From positions 372,001 to 436,000 of the forward strand of contig NZ_WBIQ01000002.1 of assembly GCF_009749405.1 (NCBI RefSeq): 64,000 nucleotides of DNA, read 5' to 3'. Shown here one piece after another: positions 1 through 10,167 of this stretch (positions are counted from its first letter, which is position 1; each line of letters starts with the position of its first letter). The DNA is from Agromyces lapidis. GTDB taxonomy: Bacteria; Actinomycetota; Actinomycetes; Actinomycetales; Microbacteriaceae. A program made the position numbers and the translations under genes. The notes under the pieces are model-generated. The model was given only the letters and a program-made list of their open reading frames with translations. It was not told where the DNA came from and searched no databases.

Positions 1-472
1 AGGCCTCGATCGCCTTCTGGATGAGGGCCTCGGCCTCGGCGGCGTTCGCCCAGCCCTCGGTCTTGACCCACTTGCCGGGCTCGAGGTCCTTGTAGTGCTC
101 GAAGAAGTGCTCGATCTCCTTGCGGGTGTACTCGGGGATCGAGTCGACGTCCTGGATGTGGTTCCAGCGCGGGTCGCCCGCGGGCACCGCGATGACCTTG
201 GCGTCGCCGCCGCCGTCGTCGGTCATGTGGAAGACGCCGACCGGGCGGACCTTCACGCCGACGCCCGGGAAGAGCGGGTACTCGAGGAGCACGAGCACGT
301 CGAGCGGGTCGCCGTCGTCGCCGAGGGTGTTCTCGAAGAAGCCGTAGTCGGTCGGGTAGACGAAGCCGGTGTAGAGCACGCGGTCGAGGAACACCCGGCC
401 GGTCTCGTGGTCGACCTCGTACTTGTTGCGGCTCCCCTTGGGGATCTCGATGACGGCGTTGTACTCGCCCAT
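1..472 (-). CDS. ppa: Inorganic pyrophosphatase, C-terminus cut by window edge
   Basis: Family I soluble pyrophosphatase: hydrolyses pyrophosphate to phosphate in the cytoplasm and so drives nucleic-acid, protein and lipid synthesis forward. Read leftwards from ATG at 472 it opens [13 protein letters not shown] and has the metal-binding signature DGDPLDVLV from about residue 53, plus the later acidic and lysine-rich segment around VKVRPVGVF. About 157 codons are inside the window. Actinobacterial members are usually 160-175 residues, so only a few residues are missing. It diverges from tilS across a 67-bp gap that should hold both promoters. The identification is secure. Confidence 0.96.
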   Translation of the reverse strand, partial: MGEYNAVIEIPKGSRNKYEVDHETGRVFLDRVLYTGFVYPTDYGFFENTLGDDGDPLDVLVLLEYPLFPGVGVKVRPVGVFHMTDDGGGDAKVIAVPAGDPRWNHIQDVDSIPEYTRKEIEHFFEHYKDLEPGKWVKTEGWANAAEAEALIQKAIEA

Positions 473-539
473 GCGTTGGGTTCTCCTGTTCTGGAAGTCT
501 CGCCGGGCGCTCGGCACGCGGCGGAATAAGGTTACCCCG

Positions 540-1613
540 ATGCCTTCTGACCAGCACATGGATGCCGCGGGCCCCCGCCGCCCGCGATTGACCCCGCCGA
601 TCGCCGACGTGCGCCGCGCGGTGCGCGAGGCCGTCGGTCGAGTAGCGACGAAGGAGCGTATCGAGACCACGACCCCGCCGCCGCTCGTGCTCGTCGCCCT
701 CTCGGGCGGCGCCGACTCGCTCGCGCTCGCCGCGGCCGCCGCCTTCGAGGCGCCGCGCGCCGGGCTCCGCGCCGGTGCGGTGATCGTCGACCACGGCCTC
801 CAGCCGGGCTCAGCGGATGCCGCGTCCGCAGCAGCGGCGCAGGCTCGCGAACTCGGACTCGACCCGGTGCTCGTGCGGCGGGTCGAGGTGGGCGACGAGG
901 GCGGGCCCGAGGCATCCGCCCGCGCCGCCCGGTACGCCGCGCTCGACGAGGCCGCCCGCGAGACGGGCGCCGCGCTCGTGCTGCTCGGGCACACCCTCGA
1001 CGACCAGGCCGAGACCGTGCTGCTCGGGCTCGCCCGCGGTTCGGGTGCTGCGAGCCTCTCGGGCATGGCGCCCGTCACCGGGCGATACGCGCGGCCCCTT
1101 CTCGGCATCCGGCGCACGACGACCCGGCAGGCGTGCCTCGATGCGGGCCTCGAGCCGTGGGACGACCCGCACAACCTCGACCCGGCCTACGCGCGGGTGC
1201 GGGTGCGCGAGCGCGTGCTGCCCGTGCTCGAGGCCGAGCTCGGCCCCGGCATCGCCGAGGCGCTCGCACGCACCGCCGAGCAGCTGCGCGAAGACGACGC
1301 GGCGTTCGCCGAGCAGATCGAGGAGTTCATCGAGGAGATCTGCGAACCCGCCGAGGCCGGCATCGCGATCTCGGTCGCCGCGCTCGCCGCGAACCCGGCC
1401 GCACTCCGGCAGCGGGTCATCCGGCACGTCGTCGCGAGCGAGTTCGGGGTGTCGCTGAGCCGCACGCAGACGCTCGAGGTGGCGAGGCTCGTCACCGAGT
1501 GGCACGGACAGGGGCCGATCGACCTGCCCGGCGGAGCGCTCGTCACCCGCGCCGGTGCGCACCTCGTGTTCTCGACGACCGGGTCGACCGAGGTGCTCGA
1601 GCACGACCACTGA
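540..1613 (+). CDS. tilS: tRNA(Ile)-lysidine synthase
   Basis: Ligates lysine to C34 of the CAU-anticodon tRNA-Ile, using ATP, so that it reads AUA. The N-terminal PP-loop ATPase is clear: [10 protein letters not shown] ends at residue 60, followed by VDHGLQPGS and [18 protein letters not shown]. The C-terminal part has the usual weakly conserved TilS tail. I chose ATG 540; ATG 558 would also work, while the frame further upstream runs into the ppa promoter region. At 357 residues it is a normal length for actinobacteria. It lies just upstream of hpt, the standard tilS-hpt-ftsH order. Confidence 0.93.
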   Translation: MPSDQHMDAAGPRRPRLTPPIADVRRAVREAVGRVATKERIETTTPPPLVLVALSGGADSLALAAAAAFEAPRAGLRAGAVIVDHGLQPGSADAASAAAAQARELGLDPVLVRRVEVGDEGGPEASARAARYAALDEAARETGAALVLLGHTLDDQAETVLLGLARGSGAASLSGMAPVTGRYARPLLGIRRTTTRQACLDAGLEPWDDPHNLDPAYARVRVRERVLPVLEAELGPGIAEALARTAEQLREDDAAFAEQIEEFIEEICEPAEAGIAISVAALAANPAALRQRVIRHVVASEFGVSLSRTQTLEVARLVTEWHGQGPIDLPGGALVTRAGAHLVFSTTGSTEVLEHDH

Positions 1614-1662
1614 GCGGCTGCCGCTCGTGTGGGGCTCAGGAACGCTCGTCTAGGATTTACGC

Positions 1663-2214
1663 ATGGATGCGCGCGAGATTCAGGCCGACCTCACCGAGAC
1701 CCTCGTCACCGAAGCTGAGATCCACGCGAAACTCGCCGAGCTCGCCCGACGGATCGAAGCCGACTACGACGGCAAGGACCTGCTGCTCGTCGGCGTGCTG
1801 AAGGGCGCCGTCATGGTCATGGCCGACCTCGCCCGCGAGCTCAAGAGCCACGTCAACATGGACTGGATGGCCGTCTCCTCCTACGGCGCAGGCACGCAGT
1901 CGAGCGGTGTCGTCCGCATCCTGAAGGACCTCGACGCCGACCTCACCGGCCGCCATGTGCTCATCGTCGAGGACATCATCGACTCGGGCCTCACGCTCAG
2001 CTGGCTGCTCGGCAACCTCGAGTCGCGCGGCGCCGAGTCGGTCGAGATCTGCGCCCTGTTCCGCAAGCCCGAAGCGGCCAAGGTCGAGGTCGGCGTGAAG
2101 TACCTCGGCTTCGACATCCCGAACCAGTTCGTCGTCGGCTACGGCCTCGACTACGCCGAGCGCTACCGCAACCTGCGCGACGTCGCGATCCTCGCACCGC
2201 ACGTCTACAGCTGA
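1663..2214 (+). CDS. hpt: Hypoxanthine phosphoribosyltransferase
   Basis: Purine salvage enzyme joining hypoxanthine or guanine to PRPP to give IMP or GMP. The 183-residue protein has the PRPP-binding motif VEDIIDSG at about 102-109, the N-terminal LLVGVLKGA substrate loop and the C-terminal FVVGYGLDYAERYRNL segment typical of bacterial Hpt. ATG 1663 follows a short intergenic stretch. It is the second gene of the tilS-hpt-ftsH neighbourhood, but here two extra genes (2295-4749) separate it from ftsH. Confidence 0.95.
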   Translation: MDAREIQADLTETLVTEAEIHAKLAELARRIEADYDGKDLLLVGVLKGAVMVMADLARELKSHVNMDWMAVSSYGAGTQSSGVVRILKDLDADLTGRHVLIVEDIIDSGLTLSWLLGNLESRGAESVEICALFRKPEAAKVEVGVKYLGFDIPNQFVVGYGLDYAERYRNLRDVAILAPHVYS

Positions 2215-2294
2215 GCCGGGCGGCGCCGAGGCCACCCGGACTGGGGTGGACCCCAGCCCCTGCGGCACGGCGACCGACGCCCTAGAGTCGTGCC

Positions 2295-3998
2295 ATGGGC
2301 GAGGGCATGCGCCGGAGCAGACTGCGTGACGCTGCCGCCGCCTTCGCGAGCAACGCGCAGAACCCGAACCTCCGGCGCGCCCAGCTGAGCTTCCTCGGCG
2401 CCTGGACGGCCGAATGGGCGTTCACCGTCGCGCTCGGCATCGTCGCCTACCGCGACGGCGGCGCCGCGGCGCTCGGGCTCGTGGGCCTGCTCAGAATGCT
2501 CCCGTCGGCGATCCTGGCTCCGCTGCTCTCGCCGATCGCCGACCGCGGCCGACGCGAGCGCGTGCTCATCCTCGTCTCGGTCGTGCGCGGCATCGCGACC
2601 GCGGCCGCGGCGGTGGTCGTCGCCGTGGCCGGACCTCCGGCGGTCGTCTACGCACTCGCCGTGCTGTCGACGATCGCGGCGACGCTCTACCGGCCGGCGC
2701 ACTCCGCGCTCCTGCCCTCGCTCTGCCGCACCGGCCACGAACTCGCGAGCGCCAACATGGTGCGCGGGCTCCTCGACTCCGCCGCGACCCTCGTCGGCCC
2801 GCTGCTCGCCGCGGTGCTGCTGCAGTTCGCCGGCGTCGACCTCGTGTTCGCGGTCGCGGCGGCCGCCTCCTTCTGGGCGGCGGCGCTCCTCGTCCGGCTC
2901 CGCTACGAGGCGCCGCCGCGCCCGGCCGCTCCGGCACGCCGCAACCTCGCCGTCGAAGCGCTCGACGGCCTCCGGGCGGTCGCCCGGAGCCGCGGCCTGC
3001 TGCTCATCCTCGGGCTCGCCTCGGCGCAGGCGCTCACGCGCGGCGCGCTGACCGTGCTCTCCGTCGTGGTCGCGATCGAGCTGCTCGGCACCGGCGAACC
3101 CGGGGTCGGCGCCCTCATGACCGCGGTCGGCGTCGGCGCCGTGCTCGGCTCGCTCGCCGCCTCCCTGCTCGTCGGCACCGGACGCCTGGGCGCCTGGTTC
3201 GCGGTCGGCGTCGGCCTCTGGGGCCTCCCGCTGACGCTGGTCGGCCTCGCCCCGCACGGATCGACCGCACTCGGGCTGCTCGCCTTCATCGGCGTCGGCA
3301 ACGCGCTGATCGACGTCGCAGGGTTCACCCTGATCGGCCGCATGGCGCCCGACGACGTGCTCGCGCGCGTCTTCGGCGTGCTCGAGAGCCTCGTCGCCGT
3401 CTTCATCGGCATCGGCGCCGTCGTCGCGTCGACGATGGTCGACCTGTTCGGCGTGCAGACCGCGCTCATCGCCATCGGACTCGTGTGCCCGGTGCTCGCA
3501 GTGCTGACGTGGCATCCGCTGCACCGCCTCGACCGCTCGGTGGGCGTGCTCGACGAAGAGGTGCGCCTGCTGCGGGAGGTCGCGATGTTCCGCCCCCTGC
3601 CGCTTCCCGCCGTCGAGCAGCTCGCCCGCGGCCTCGAACCCGTCACGGTCGCGAGCGGCGGCACGGTGTTCAGGCAGGGCGAGCTGGGCGATCGCTACTA
3701 CCTGATCGAGTCCGGCCGGGCCGAAGTGGTGGGCGACGGGCGGGTGGTGGCGACACTCGGGCCGGGGGAGGGCTTCGGCGAGATCGCGCTGCTGCGTCGC
3801 TCGCGCCGCACGGCGACCGTCACGGCCGGCACCGAGCTCCGGCTGCGGGCGCTCGCCTCCGATCGCTTCCTCCCGGTCGTGCTCGGCTACACGCCGAGCG
3901 CGCAGCAGGCCGCCGCCGAGATCGACGACCGCCTCGAACGCTACGAACCCAGCGAGCAGCCGGACGAACCGCCGGCCACCCCCGATTCGCGGGGTTGA
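2295..3998 (+). CDS. MFS transporter fused to a C-terminal cyclic-nucleotide-binding domain
   Basis: A 567-residue protein. Residues 1 to about 410 form a major-facilitator membrane domain with some 10-12 hydrophobic helices and a loop SPIADRGRRERV resembling the MFS signature between helices 2 and 3. After a linker, residues about 433-530 form a cNMP-binding domain: FRQGELGDRYYLIESG, then FGEIALLRRSRRTATV, whose phosphate-cassette Glu and Arg are kept. Such fusions plausibly gate transport by cAMP or cGMP; the substrate cannot be read from sequence. The next gene is a cyclase-like DUF2652 protein, 31 bp downstream. Start ATG 2295; the gene sits between hpt and ftsH, which are usually adjacent. 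Confidence 0.85.
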   Translation: MGEGMRRSRLRDAAAAFASNAQNPNLRRAQLSFLGAWTAEWAFTVALGIVAYRDGGAAALGLVGLLRMLPSAILAPLLSPIADRGRRERVLILVSVVRGIATAAAAVVVAVAGPPAVVYALAVLSTIAATLYRPAHSALLPSLCRTGHELASANMVRGLLDSAATLVGPLLAAVLLQFAGVDLVFAVAAAASFWAAALLVRLRYEAPPRPAAPARRNLAVEALDGLRAVARSRGLLLILGLASAQALTRGALTVLSVVVAIELLGTGEPGVGALMTAVGVGAVLGSLAASLLVGTGRLGAWFAVGVGLWGLPLTLVGLAPHGSTALGLLAFIGVGNALIDVAGFTLIGRMAPDDVLARVFGVLESLVAVFIGIGAVVASTMVDLFGVQTALIAIGLVCPVLAVLTWHPLHRLDRSVGVLDEEVRLLREVAMFRPLPLPAVEQLARGLEPVTVASGGTVFRQGELGDRYYLIESGRAEVVGDGRVVATLGPGEGFGEIALLRRSRRTATVTAGTELRLRALASDRFLPVVLGYTPSAQQAAAEIDDRLERYEPSEQPDEPPATPDSRG

Positions 3999-4029
3999 GG
4001 CCCTCCGGGATCGGTGACACGCTGAGCCA

Positions 4030-4749
4030 ATGGAGTCAGGCCGAGCGGTACTGCTGATCGCCGACATCGGCGGCTACACCGACTACATGAGCTCCCACCG
4101 GTTCAGCCTCGCGCACGCCGAGGTCAACACCGCGCGCATGCTCGACAAGATGATCGACGCCGCGCCCGACTACGACCTCATCGAGATCGAGGGCGATGCG
4201 GCCTTCCTCTCGCGACAGGCGGCCGACGGGCACGATTCGGATGCCGCGGTCACCGAGATCCTGCGGACCGCCGCCGCGATGCATCGGGCGTTCCACCTCG
4301 AGCGCCAGAACGTCGCCGCGAACCTCTGCCCCTGCGCGGGGTGCAAGGAGGCCGCCGAGCTCAAGCTCAAGTTCGTCGCGCACGTCGGCGACGTGGCCAC
4401 CCAGACGATCCGCGAACGTATCAAGCTCGTCGGCATCGACGTCATCCACGTGCATCGCATGCTCAAGAATCCCGTCTCGATCCCCGAGTACGTGCTGCTC
4501 TCCGACGAACTCCACCGCAGCGGTGCAGGCGCTCTGCCCGCCGAGGTGCACGAGATCTCTCAGGACCTCGAGGGCATCGGCACCGTGCGCGCGTACTTCG
4601 TCGACGTCGGAGACCTCGACGGCGACCTCCCGCCGCTGCCCGGGCCATCCGTTCGCGGGCGCCTGGGGCGCACCTTCGCCGCGGCCGGACTCGGCATGCC
4701 GTATCTGCTGGGACTGCGCCGGAGCCGTCGCGAGGCTGCGGCGAGCTGA
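4030..4749 (+). CDS. DUF2652 family protein resembling a class III nucleotide cyclase
   Basis: A 239-residue protein without a signal peptide. The N-terminus VLLIADIGGYTDYM and the later IEIEGDAAFL look like the two metal-binding strands of class III adenylate/guanylate cyclases, with both Asp residues kept. The position three before GD, often Lys in adenylate cyclases, is Glu. In the region matching the VN..AR helix (GIDVIHVHRML) the transition-state Asn seems replaced by Ile while Arg is kept. It also has a Cys pair (CPCAGC, about residues 100-105). It may be an active or degenerate cyclase, or a nucleotide-binding sensor. Its neighbour with a cNMP-binding domain suggests a linked function (inference). 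The DUF2652 name is from memory. Confidence 0.75.
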   Translation: MESGRAVLLIADIGGYTDYMSSHRFSLAHAEVNTARMLDKMIDAAPDYDLIEIEGDAAFLSRQAADGHDSDAAVTEILRTAAAMHRAFHLERQNVAANLCPCAGCKEAAELKLKFVAHVGDVATQTIRERIKLVGIDVIHVHRMLKNPVSIPEYVLLSDELHRSGAGALPAEVHEISQDLEGIGTVRAYFVDVGDLDGDLPPLPGPSVRGRLGRTFAAAGLGMPYLLGLRRSRREAAAS

Positions 4750-4811
4750 GCGCTGCGCGCTTTCAGCGGCGGCGCCGGTCGGTCCGCTTCACGCGCTGCG
4801 CGCTTTCAGCG
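4750..4811 (+). repeat. Two 19-bp direct repeats, each able to fold, ahead of ftsH
   Basis: GCGCTGCGCGCTTTCAGCG occurs at 4750-4768 and again identically at 4793-4811. Each copy contains CGCTG...CAGCG, so each can form a small hairpin. They fill the 108-bp gap between the DUF2652 gene and ftsH and could be a terminator pair, or a protein or RNA site in the ftsH leader. Confidence 0.7.
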
Positions 4812-4857
4812 AACAGGCAGCCGCCGTCCAGTACCGCCGATGTAGCCTTGCAGGATC

Positions 4858-6873
<2,016 letters not shown>

Positions 6874-6896
6874 CCGTCGCCGCCTGAAGGGCTGAC

Positions 6897-7490
6897 ATGG
6901 CCGGAGTGGATGCCGAACGCATCGAGCGGGCCGTGCTCGAGATCCTCCTCGCGATCGGGGAGGATCCCGCGCGTCCCGGGCTCGAGCGCACCCCGCAGCG
7001 GGTCGCCGAGGCGTACGCCGACTTCTTCGGCGGGCTCGACGTCGACCCGCTGAGCCACCTCGCCGACACCGTGCCCCTCGGCTCGACCGAAGCCGGGGTG
7101 CCCGCGACGTCCGACGCGGTGATCCTGCGCGACCTCGCGTTCCGCTCGGTCTGCGAGCACCACCTGCTGCCGTTCGTGGGCACGGCCCACGTGGCCTACC
7201 TGCCCGGCGACCGGGTCGTCGGCCTCGGCCGCATCCCCGCCGTCGTCGACACGCTGGCCCGCCGGCCGCAGCTGCAGGAGCGCCTCGCCGAGGAGATCGC
7301 CGATGCGCTCGTGACCGGCCTCGAGCCGAAGGGCGTGCTCGTGGTGCTCGACGCGCAGCACCGCTGCGTCACGACCCGCGGCTCCCGGCAGGAGCGCAGC
7401 TCGACCGTGACCATCGCGAGCCGCGGCGCGCTCGCCGAACCGGCCGGCCGCGCCGAGATCATCGCCCTCATCGGAGTGCGCGATGCCTGA
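6897..7490 (+). CDS. folE: GTP cyclohydrolase I
   Basis: First step of folate synthesis: GTP to 7,8-dihydroneopterin triphosphate. The 197-residue protein has the zinc ligands Cys86 and His89 in SVCEHHLLPF, the later Cys157 in AQHRCVTTRG, and the substrate-binding VVGLGRIPAVVD segment. It opens a run of overlapping genes, folE-folP-folB-folK, and overlaps folP by 8 bp (ATGCCTGA), indicating coupled translation. Confidence 0.96.
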   Translation: MAGVDAERIERAVLEILLAIGEDPARPGLERTPQRVAEAYADFFGGLDVDPLSHLADTVPLGSTEAGVPATSDAVILRDLAFRSVCEHHLLPFVGTAHVAYLPGDRVVGLGRIPAVVDTLARRPQLQERLAEEIADALVTGLEPKGVLVVLDAQHRCVTTRGSRQERSSTVTIASRGALAEPAGRAEIIALIGVRDA

Positions 7491-8301
7491 GGCGCCGTCG
7501 ACGCTCGTCATGGGCGTCGTCAACGTCACCCCCGACTCCTTCAGCGACGGCGGCCGATGGTTCGACGCAGAGGCGGCCATCGCCCACGGGGTCGAACTCG
7601 TCGCGCAGGGCGCCGACCTCGTCGATGTCGGCGGGGAGTCGACGCGGCCGGGTGCCGCCCGCGTCGAACCCGAGGAGGAGCTGCGCCGCGTGGTCCCGGT
7701 GATCCGCGAGCTCGTCGGCCGGGGCATCCGGGTCAGCGTCGACACGATGCGCGCGGCGACCGCGCGCGCCGCGGTCGAGGCCGGCGCCGAGATCATCAAC
7801 GACGTCTCCGCCGGACTCGCCGACGCCGAGATGGCGCGGGTCGCGGCCGAGACGGGCGCGCACTACGTCGCGATGCACTGGCGGGGCCACTCCGACCGCA
7901 TGGACCAGCTCGCCGAGTACGACGACGTGGCGACCGAGGTGCGCGACGAGCTCGCCGCACGGGTCGAGGCGCTGCTGGGCGCCGGCATCGCCGCCGACCG
8001 GCTCATCCTCGACCCCGGCCTCGGGTTCTCCAAGCGCGGCGAGCAGAACTGGCAGCTGCTCGGCCGGCTCGACGTGCTCGGCGGGCTCGGGCTGCCGATC
8101 CTCGTCGGCGCGTCGCGCAAGCGGTTCCTCGGCGCGCTGCTGCCCGACGGGGCATCCATCGCCGAACGCGACCTGCCGACCGCCGTCGTGAGCGTGCTCT
8201 CGGCGCAGGCCGGTGCGTGGGGGGTGCGCGTGCACGACGTCGTCGGCACCCGGCGCGCCCTCGACGTCCTCGGGGCGTGGCAGAGTGGACGACGTGGCTG
8301 A
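7483..8301 (+). CDS. folP: Dihydropteroate synthase
   Basis: Condenses hydroxymethyl-dihydropterin diphosphate with p-aminobenzoate to dihydropteroate; the sulfonamide target. The 272-residue TIM-barrel has the signatures GVVNVTPDSFSDGG near the start, DVGGESTRPGA, DVSAG and DPGLGFSKRGEQN, then GASRKRFLG. Start ATG 7483 lies inside the folE stop region. It overlaps folB at its own end. Confidence 0.96.
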   Translation: MPEAPSTLVMGVVNVTPDSFSDGGRWFDAEAAIAHGVELVAQGADLVDVGGESTRPGAARVEPEEELRRVVPVIRELVGRGIRVSVDTMRAATARAAVEAGAEIINDVSAGLADAEMARVAAETGAHYVAMHWRGHSDRMDQLAEYDDVATEVRDELAARVEALLGAGIAADRLILDPGLGFSKRGEQNWQLLGRLDVLGGLGLPILVGASRKRFLGALLPDGASIAERDLPTAVVSVLSAQAGAWGVRVHDVVGTRRALDVLGAWQSGRRG

Positions 8302-8680
8302 GCAGCGGGAACTTCGGCGGGGCGACCGCATCACCCTGACCGGGCTGCGCGTGCGCGCCCACCACGGCGTGTTCGACTTCGAACGCGCCGAGGGGCAGGA
8401 GTTCGTGATCGACGTCGTCGTCGCCGTCGACCTCGCCGCCGCAGCCTCGGGCGACGACCTCGCCCGCACCGTGCACTACGGTGAACTCGCCGAACAGGTC
8501 GTGGCCGCGGTCGAGCGCGACCCCGTCGACCTCATCGAGACCGTCGCCGAGCGGGTCGCCGCCGTGGCGCTCTCGTTCGACGCGGCCGACGAGGTCGAGG
8601 TCACGGTGCACAAGCCGCAGGCGCCCATCACCGTGCCCTTCGCGGATGTCTCGGTCACGATCGTCAGGCGCCGGGCATGA
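8294..8680 (+). CDS. folB: Dihydroneopterin aldolase
   Basis: Cleaves 7,8-dihydroneopterin to 6-hydroxymethyl-dihydropterin and glycolaldehyde. The body reads ITLTGLRVRAHHGVFDFER, with the family's Glu and the later VHKPQAPI. The most likely start is GTG 8294, overlapping the folP stop by 8 bp; GTG 8285 in the same frame is an alternative and would add three residues. The length, about 128 residues, is normal. It overlaps folK by four bases (ATGA). Confidence 0.92.
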   Translation: MAEQRELRRGDRITLTGLRVRAHHGVFDFERAEGQEFVIDVVVAVDLAAAASGDDLARTVHYGELAEQVVAAVERDPVDLIETVAERVAAVALSFDAADEVEVTVHKPQAPITVPFADVSVTIVRRRA

Positions 8681-9162
8681 GCCGGGCCGTCATCGCCTTC
8701 GGCGCGAACCTCGGCGACCGCGAGCAGACGATCGCCGCCGCCGCACGAGCACTGGCCGACGCCGACGGCGTCGAGCTCCTCGCCGTCTCGCCGCTCTACG
8801 AGACGCCGGCGCTGAAGACGACCGGGGTCGATCACGACGCTCCCGGATACCTCAACGGGGTGCTCATCGTCGAGACCGCGCTCGAGCCGCACGCGCTGCT
8901 CGACGTGCTGCAGGGCATCGAGACGGCGCAGGGCCGGGTGCGCGCCGAGCGCTGGGGCGATCGCACCCTCGACCTCGACCTCATCGACGTCGACGGGCGC
9001 GAGCTCGCCGACGCGCGACTCGAGCTGCCCCACCCTCGGGCATGGCAGCGCGCCTTCGTGCTCGCGCCCTGGCTCGACCTCGAACCCGATGCCGTGCTGC
9101 CCGGGCGGGGCCCGGTGGCGGCGCTCCGCGCCGAGGCATCCGACGAGGTGGTCAGGCGATGA
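8677..9162 (+). CDS. folK: 6-hydroxymethyl-7,8-dihydropterin pyrophosphokinase
   Basis: Transfers pyrophosphate from ATP to hydroxymethyl-dihydropterin, the step between FolB and FolP. The 161-residue protein has the family motifs IAFGANLGDRE near the start, SPLYETPAL, RWGDRTLDLDLIDVDG with the two metal-binding Asp, and LPHPRAWQRAFVLAPW. It is coupled to folB and to the next gene through ATGA overlaps. Confidence 0.96.
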   Translation: MSRAVIAFGANLGDREQTIAAAARALADADGVELLAVSPLYETPALKTTGVDHDAPGYLNGVLIVETALEPHALLDVLQGIETAQGRVRAERWGDRTLDLDLIDVDGRELADARLELPHPRAWQRAFVLAPWLDLEPDAVLPGRGPVAALRAEASDEVVRR

Positions 9163-9632
9163 AGCGCACGCACTTCTCGACGCTGCTCGCCTTCGTGCTC
9201 GGCGGGCTCGTCATCGGCTACCTCGGCGACCTCGCGATCGTGAACACCGGCGCGAAGGCGCTGGTGCCGCCGCTCTCGCTGCCGATCACCCTCGTGGGCG
9301 TGGCGGCGATCGTCGTGCTGCTCGCCTGGCCCATCCGGCGTGCGGTGAAGGGCAAGGCCACGAAGCACCTCGATCCCTTCCGCGCGATGCGGGTCGCGGT
9401 GCTCGCGAAGGCCTGCAGCCTCAGCGGGGCGCTCGTGCTCGGCGTGGGTCTCGGCATCGGGCTGTTCCTGCTGACCCGCAGCGTCATGCCGCCCGCCGGA
9501 ACGGTGTGGCTGGCGTTCGCGACCGCCATCGGCGCGGCGCTGCTGCTCGTCGGCGGGCTCGTCGCCGAGTGGTGCTGCACGCTGCCGCCCGACGACCCCG
9601 AGAACGAGAAGGAAGAGCACGCACATGCCTGA
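9159..9632 (+). CDS. DUF3180 membrane protein
   Basis: A 157-residue protein with about four hydrophobic helices (GGLVIGYLGDLAIV, LVGVAAIVVLLAWPI, LVLGVGLGIGLFLL, AFATAIGAALLLVGGLVAEW) and an acidic C-terminal tail with a His pair. The DUF3180 family is habitually found right after folK in actinobacteria; its role is unknown. Start ATG 9159 overlaps the folK stop (ATGA), and its end overlaps the next gene by 8 bp. Confidence 0.85.
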   Translation: MKRTHFSTLLAFVLGGLVIGYLGDLAIVNTGAKALVPPLSLPITLVGVAAIVVLLAWPIRRAVKGKATKHLDPFRAMRVAVLAKACSLSGALVLGVGLGIGLFLLTRSVMPPAGTVWLAFATAIGAALLLVGGLVAEWCCTLPPDDPENEKEEHAHA

Positions 9633-10167
9633 GCACGACGCGGCCGAGCACGCCGCCCCGACCGAGCACGACGGCATCGCCGCCGGGCCGGCCGAGACGG
9701 GCCGCTCCGACGAGTGGCGACGGGTCTCCCCGAAGTACATCGTGGTCGAAGTGGTCGGCTCGCTCATCGGCATGGTGGTCTTCGTCGGTGCCGCGCTCGT
9801 GGTGCACTTCCTCTGGCACCAGCAGTGGGCGCTGTGGGCGGCCGTCGCGATCGGCGTGCTCTCGCTCATCGGCATCGCGTTCGAGCCGCGTCGGGTGCGC
9901 TCGATCCAGTACCGGCTTCGCGCCGACGATCTCGTCTTCCGCCGCGGGATCATGTTCCAGCGACAGGTGGCCGTGCCCTACGGCCGCATGCAGCTCGTCG
10001 ACATCACTCGCGGCCCCGTCGCGCGCGCGCTCGGCCTCGCCGACCTCAAGTTCGTCACGGCGGCGGCGGCGACCGCGGTCACCGTGCCCGGGCTGCCGAT
10101 GGAGGAGGCCGACCGGCTCCGCGACGAGCTCGTCGCCCTGGCCGAGACCCGTCGGGCGGGGCTGTGA
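9625..10167 (+). CDS. Small bacterial PH-domain (YdbS-like) membrane protein
   Basis: 180 residues: a polar N-terminus, two hydrophobic helices (about 35-55 and 60-80), then a bacterial pleckstrin-homology-type domain with RVRSIQYRLRADDLVFRRG and QVAVPYGRMQLVDITRGPVAR. It pairs with the larger multi-PH protein that follows, overlapping it by four bases (GTGA), like the ydbS-ydbT pair of Bacillus. The function is probably at the membrane; no substrate is known. Confidence 0.85.
   Translation: MPEHDAAEHAAPTEHDGIAAGPAETGRSDEWRRVSPKYIVVEVVGSLIGMVVFVGAALVVHFLWHQQWALWAAVAIGVLSLIGIAFEPRRVRSIQYRLRADDLVFRRGIMFQRQVAVPYGRMQLVDITRGPVARALGLADLKFVTAAAATAVTVPGLPMEEADRLRDELVALAETRRAGL

Noticed and set aside
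2205-4067. Long minus-strand open frame (620 codons) opposite the MFS-CNBD gene
   Set aside because: Shadow of a high-GC gene: composition is dominated by Arg, Glu and Ala, no domain is visible, and the plus-strand gene has clear motifs.
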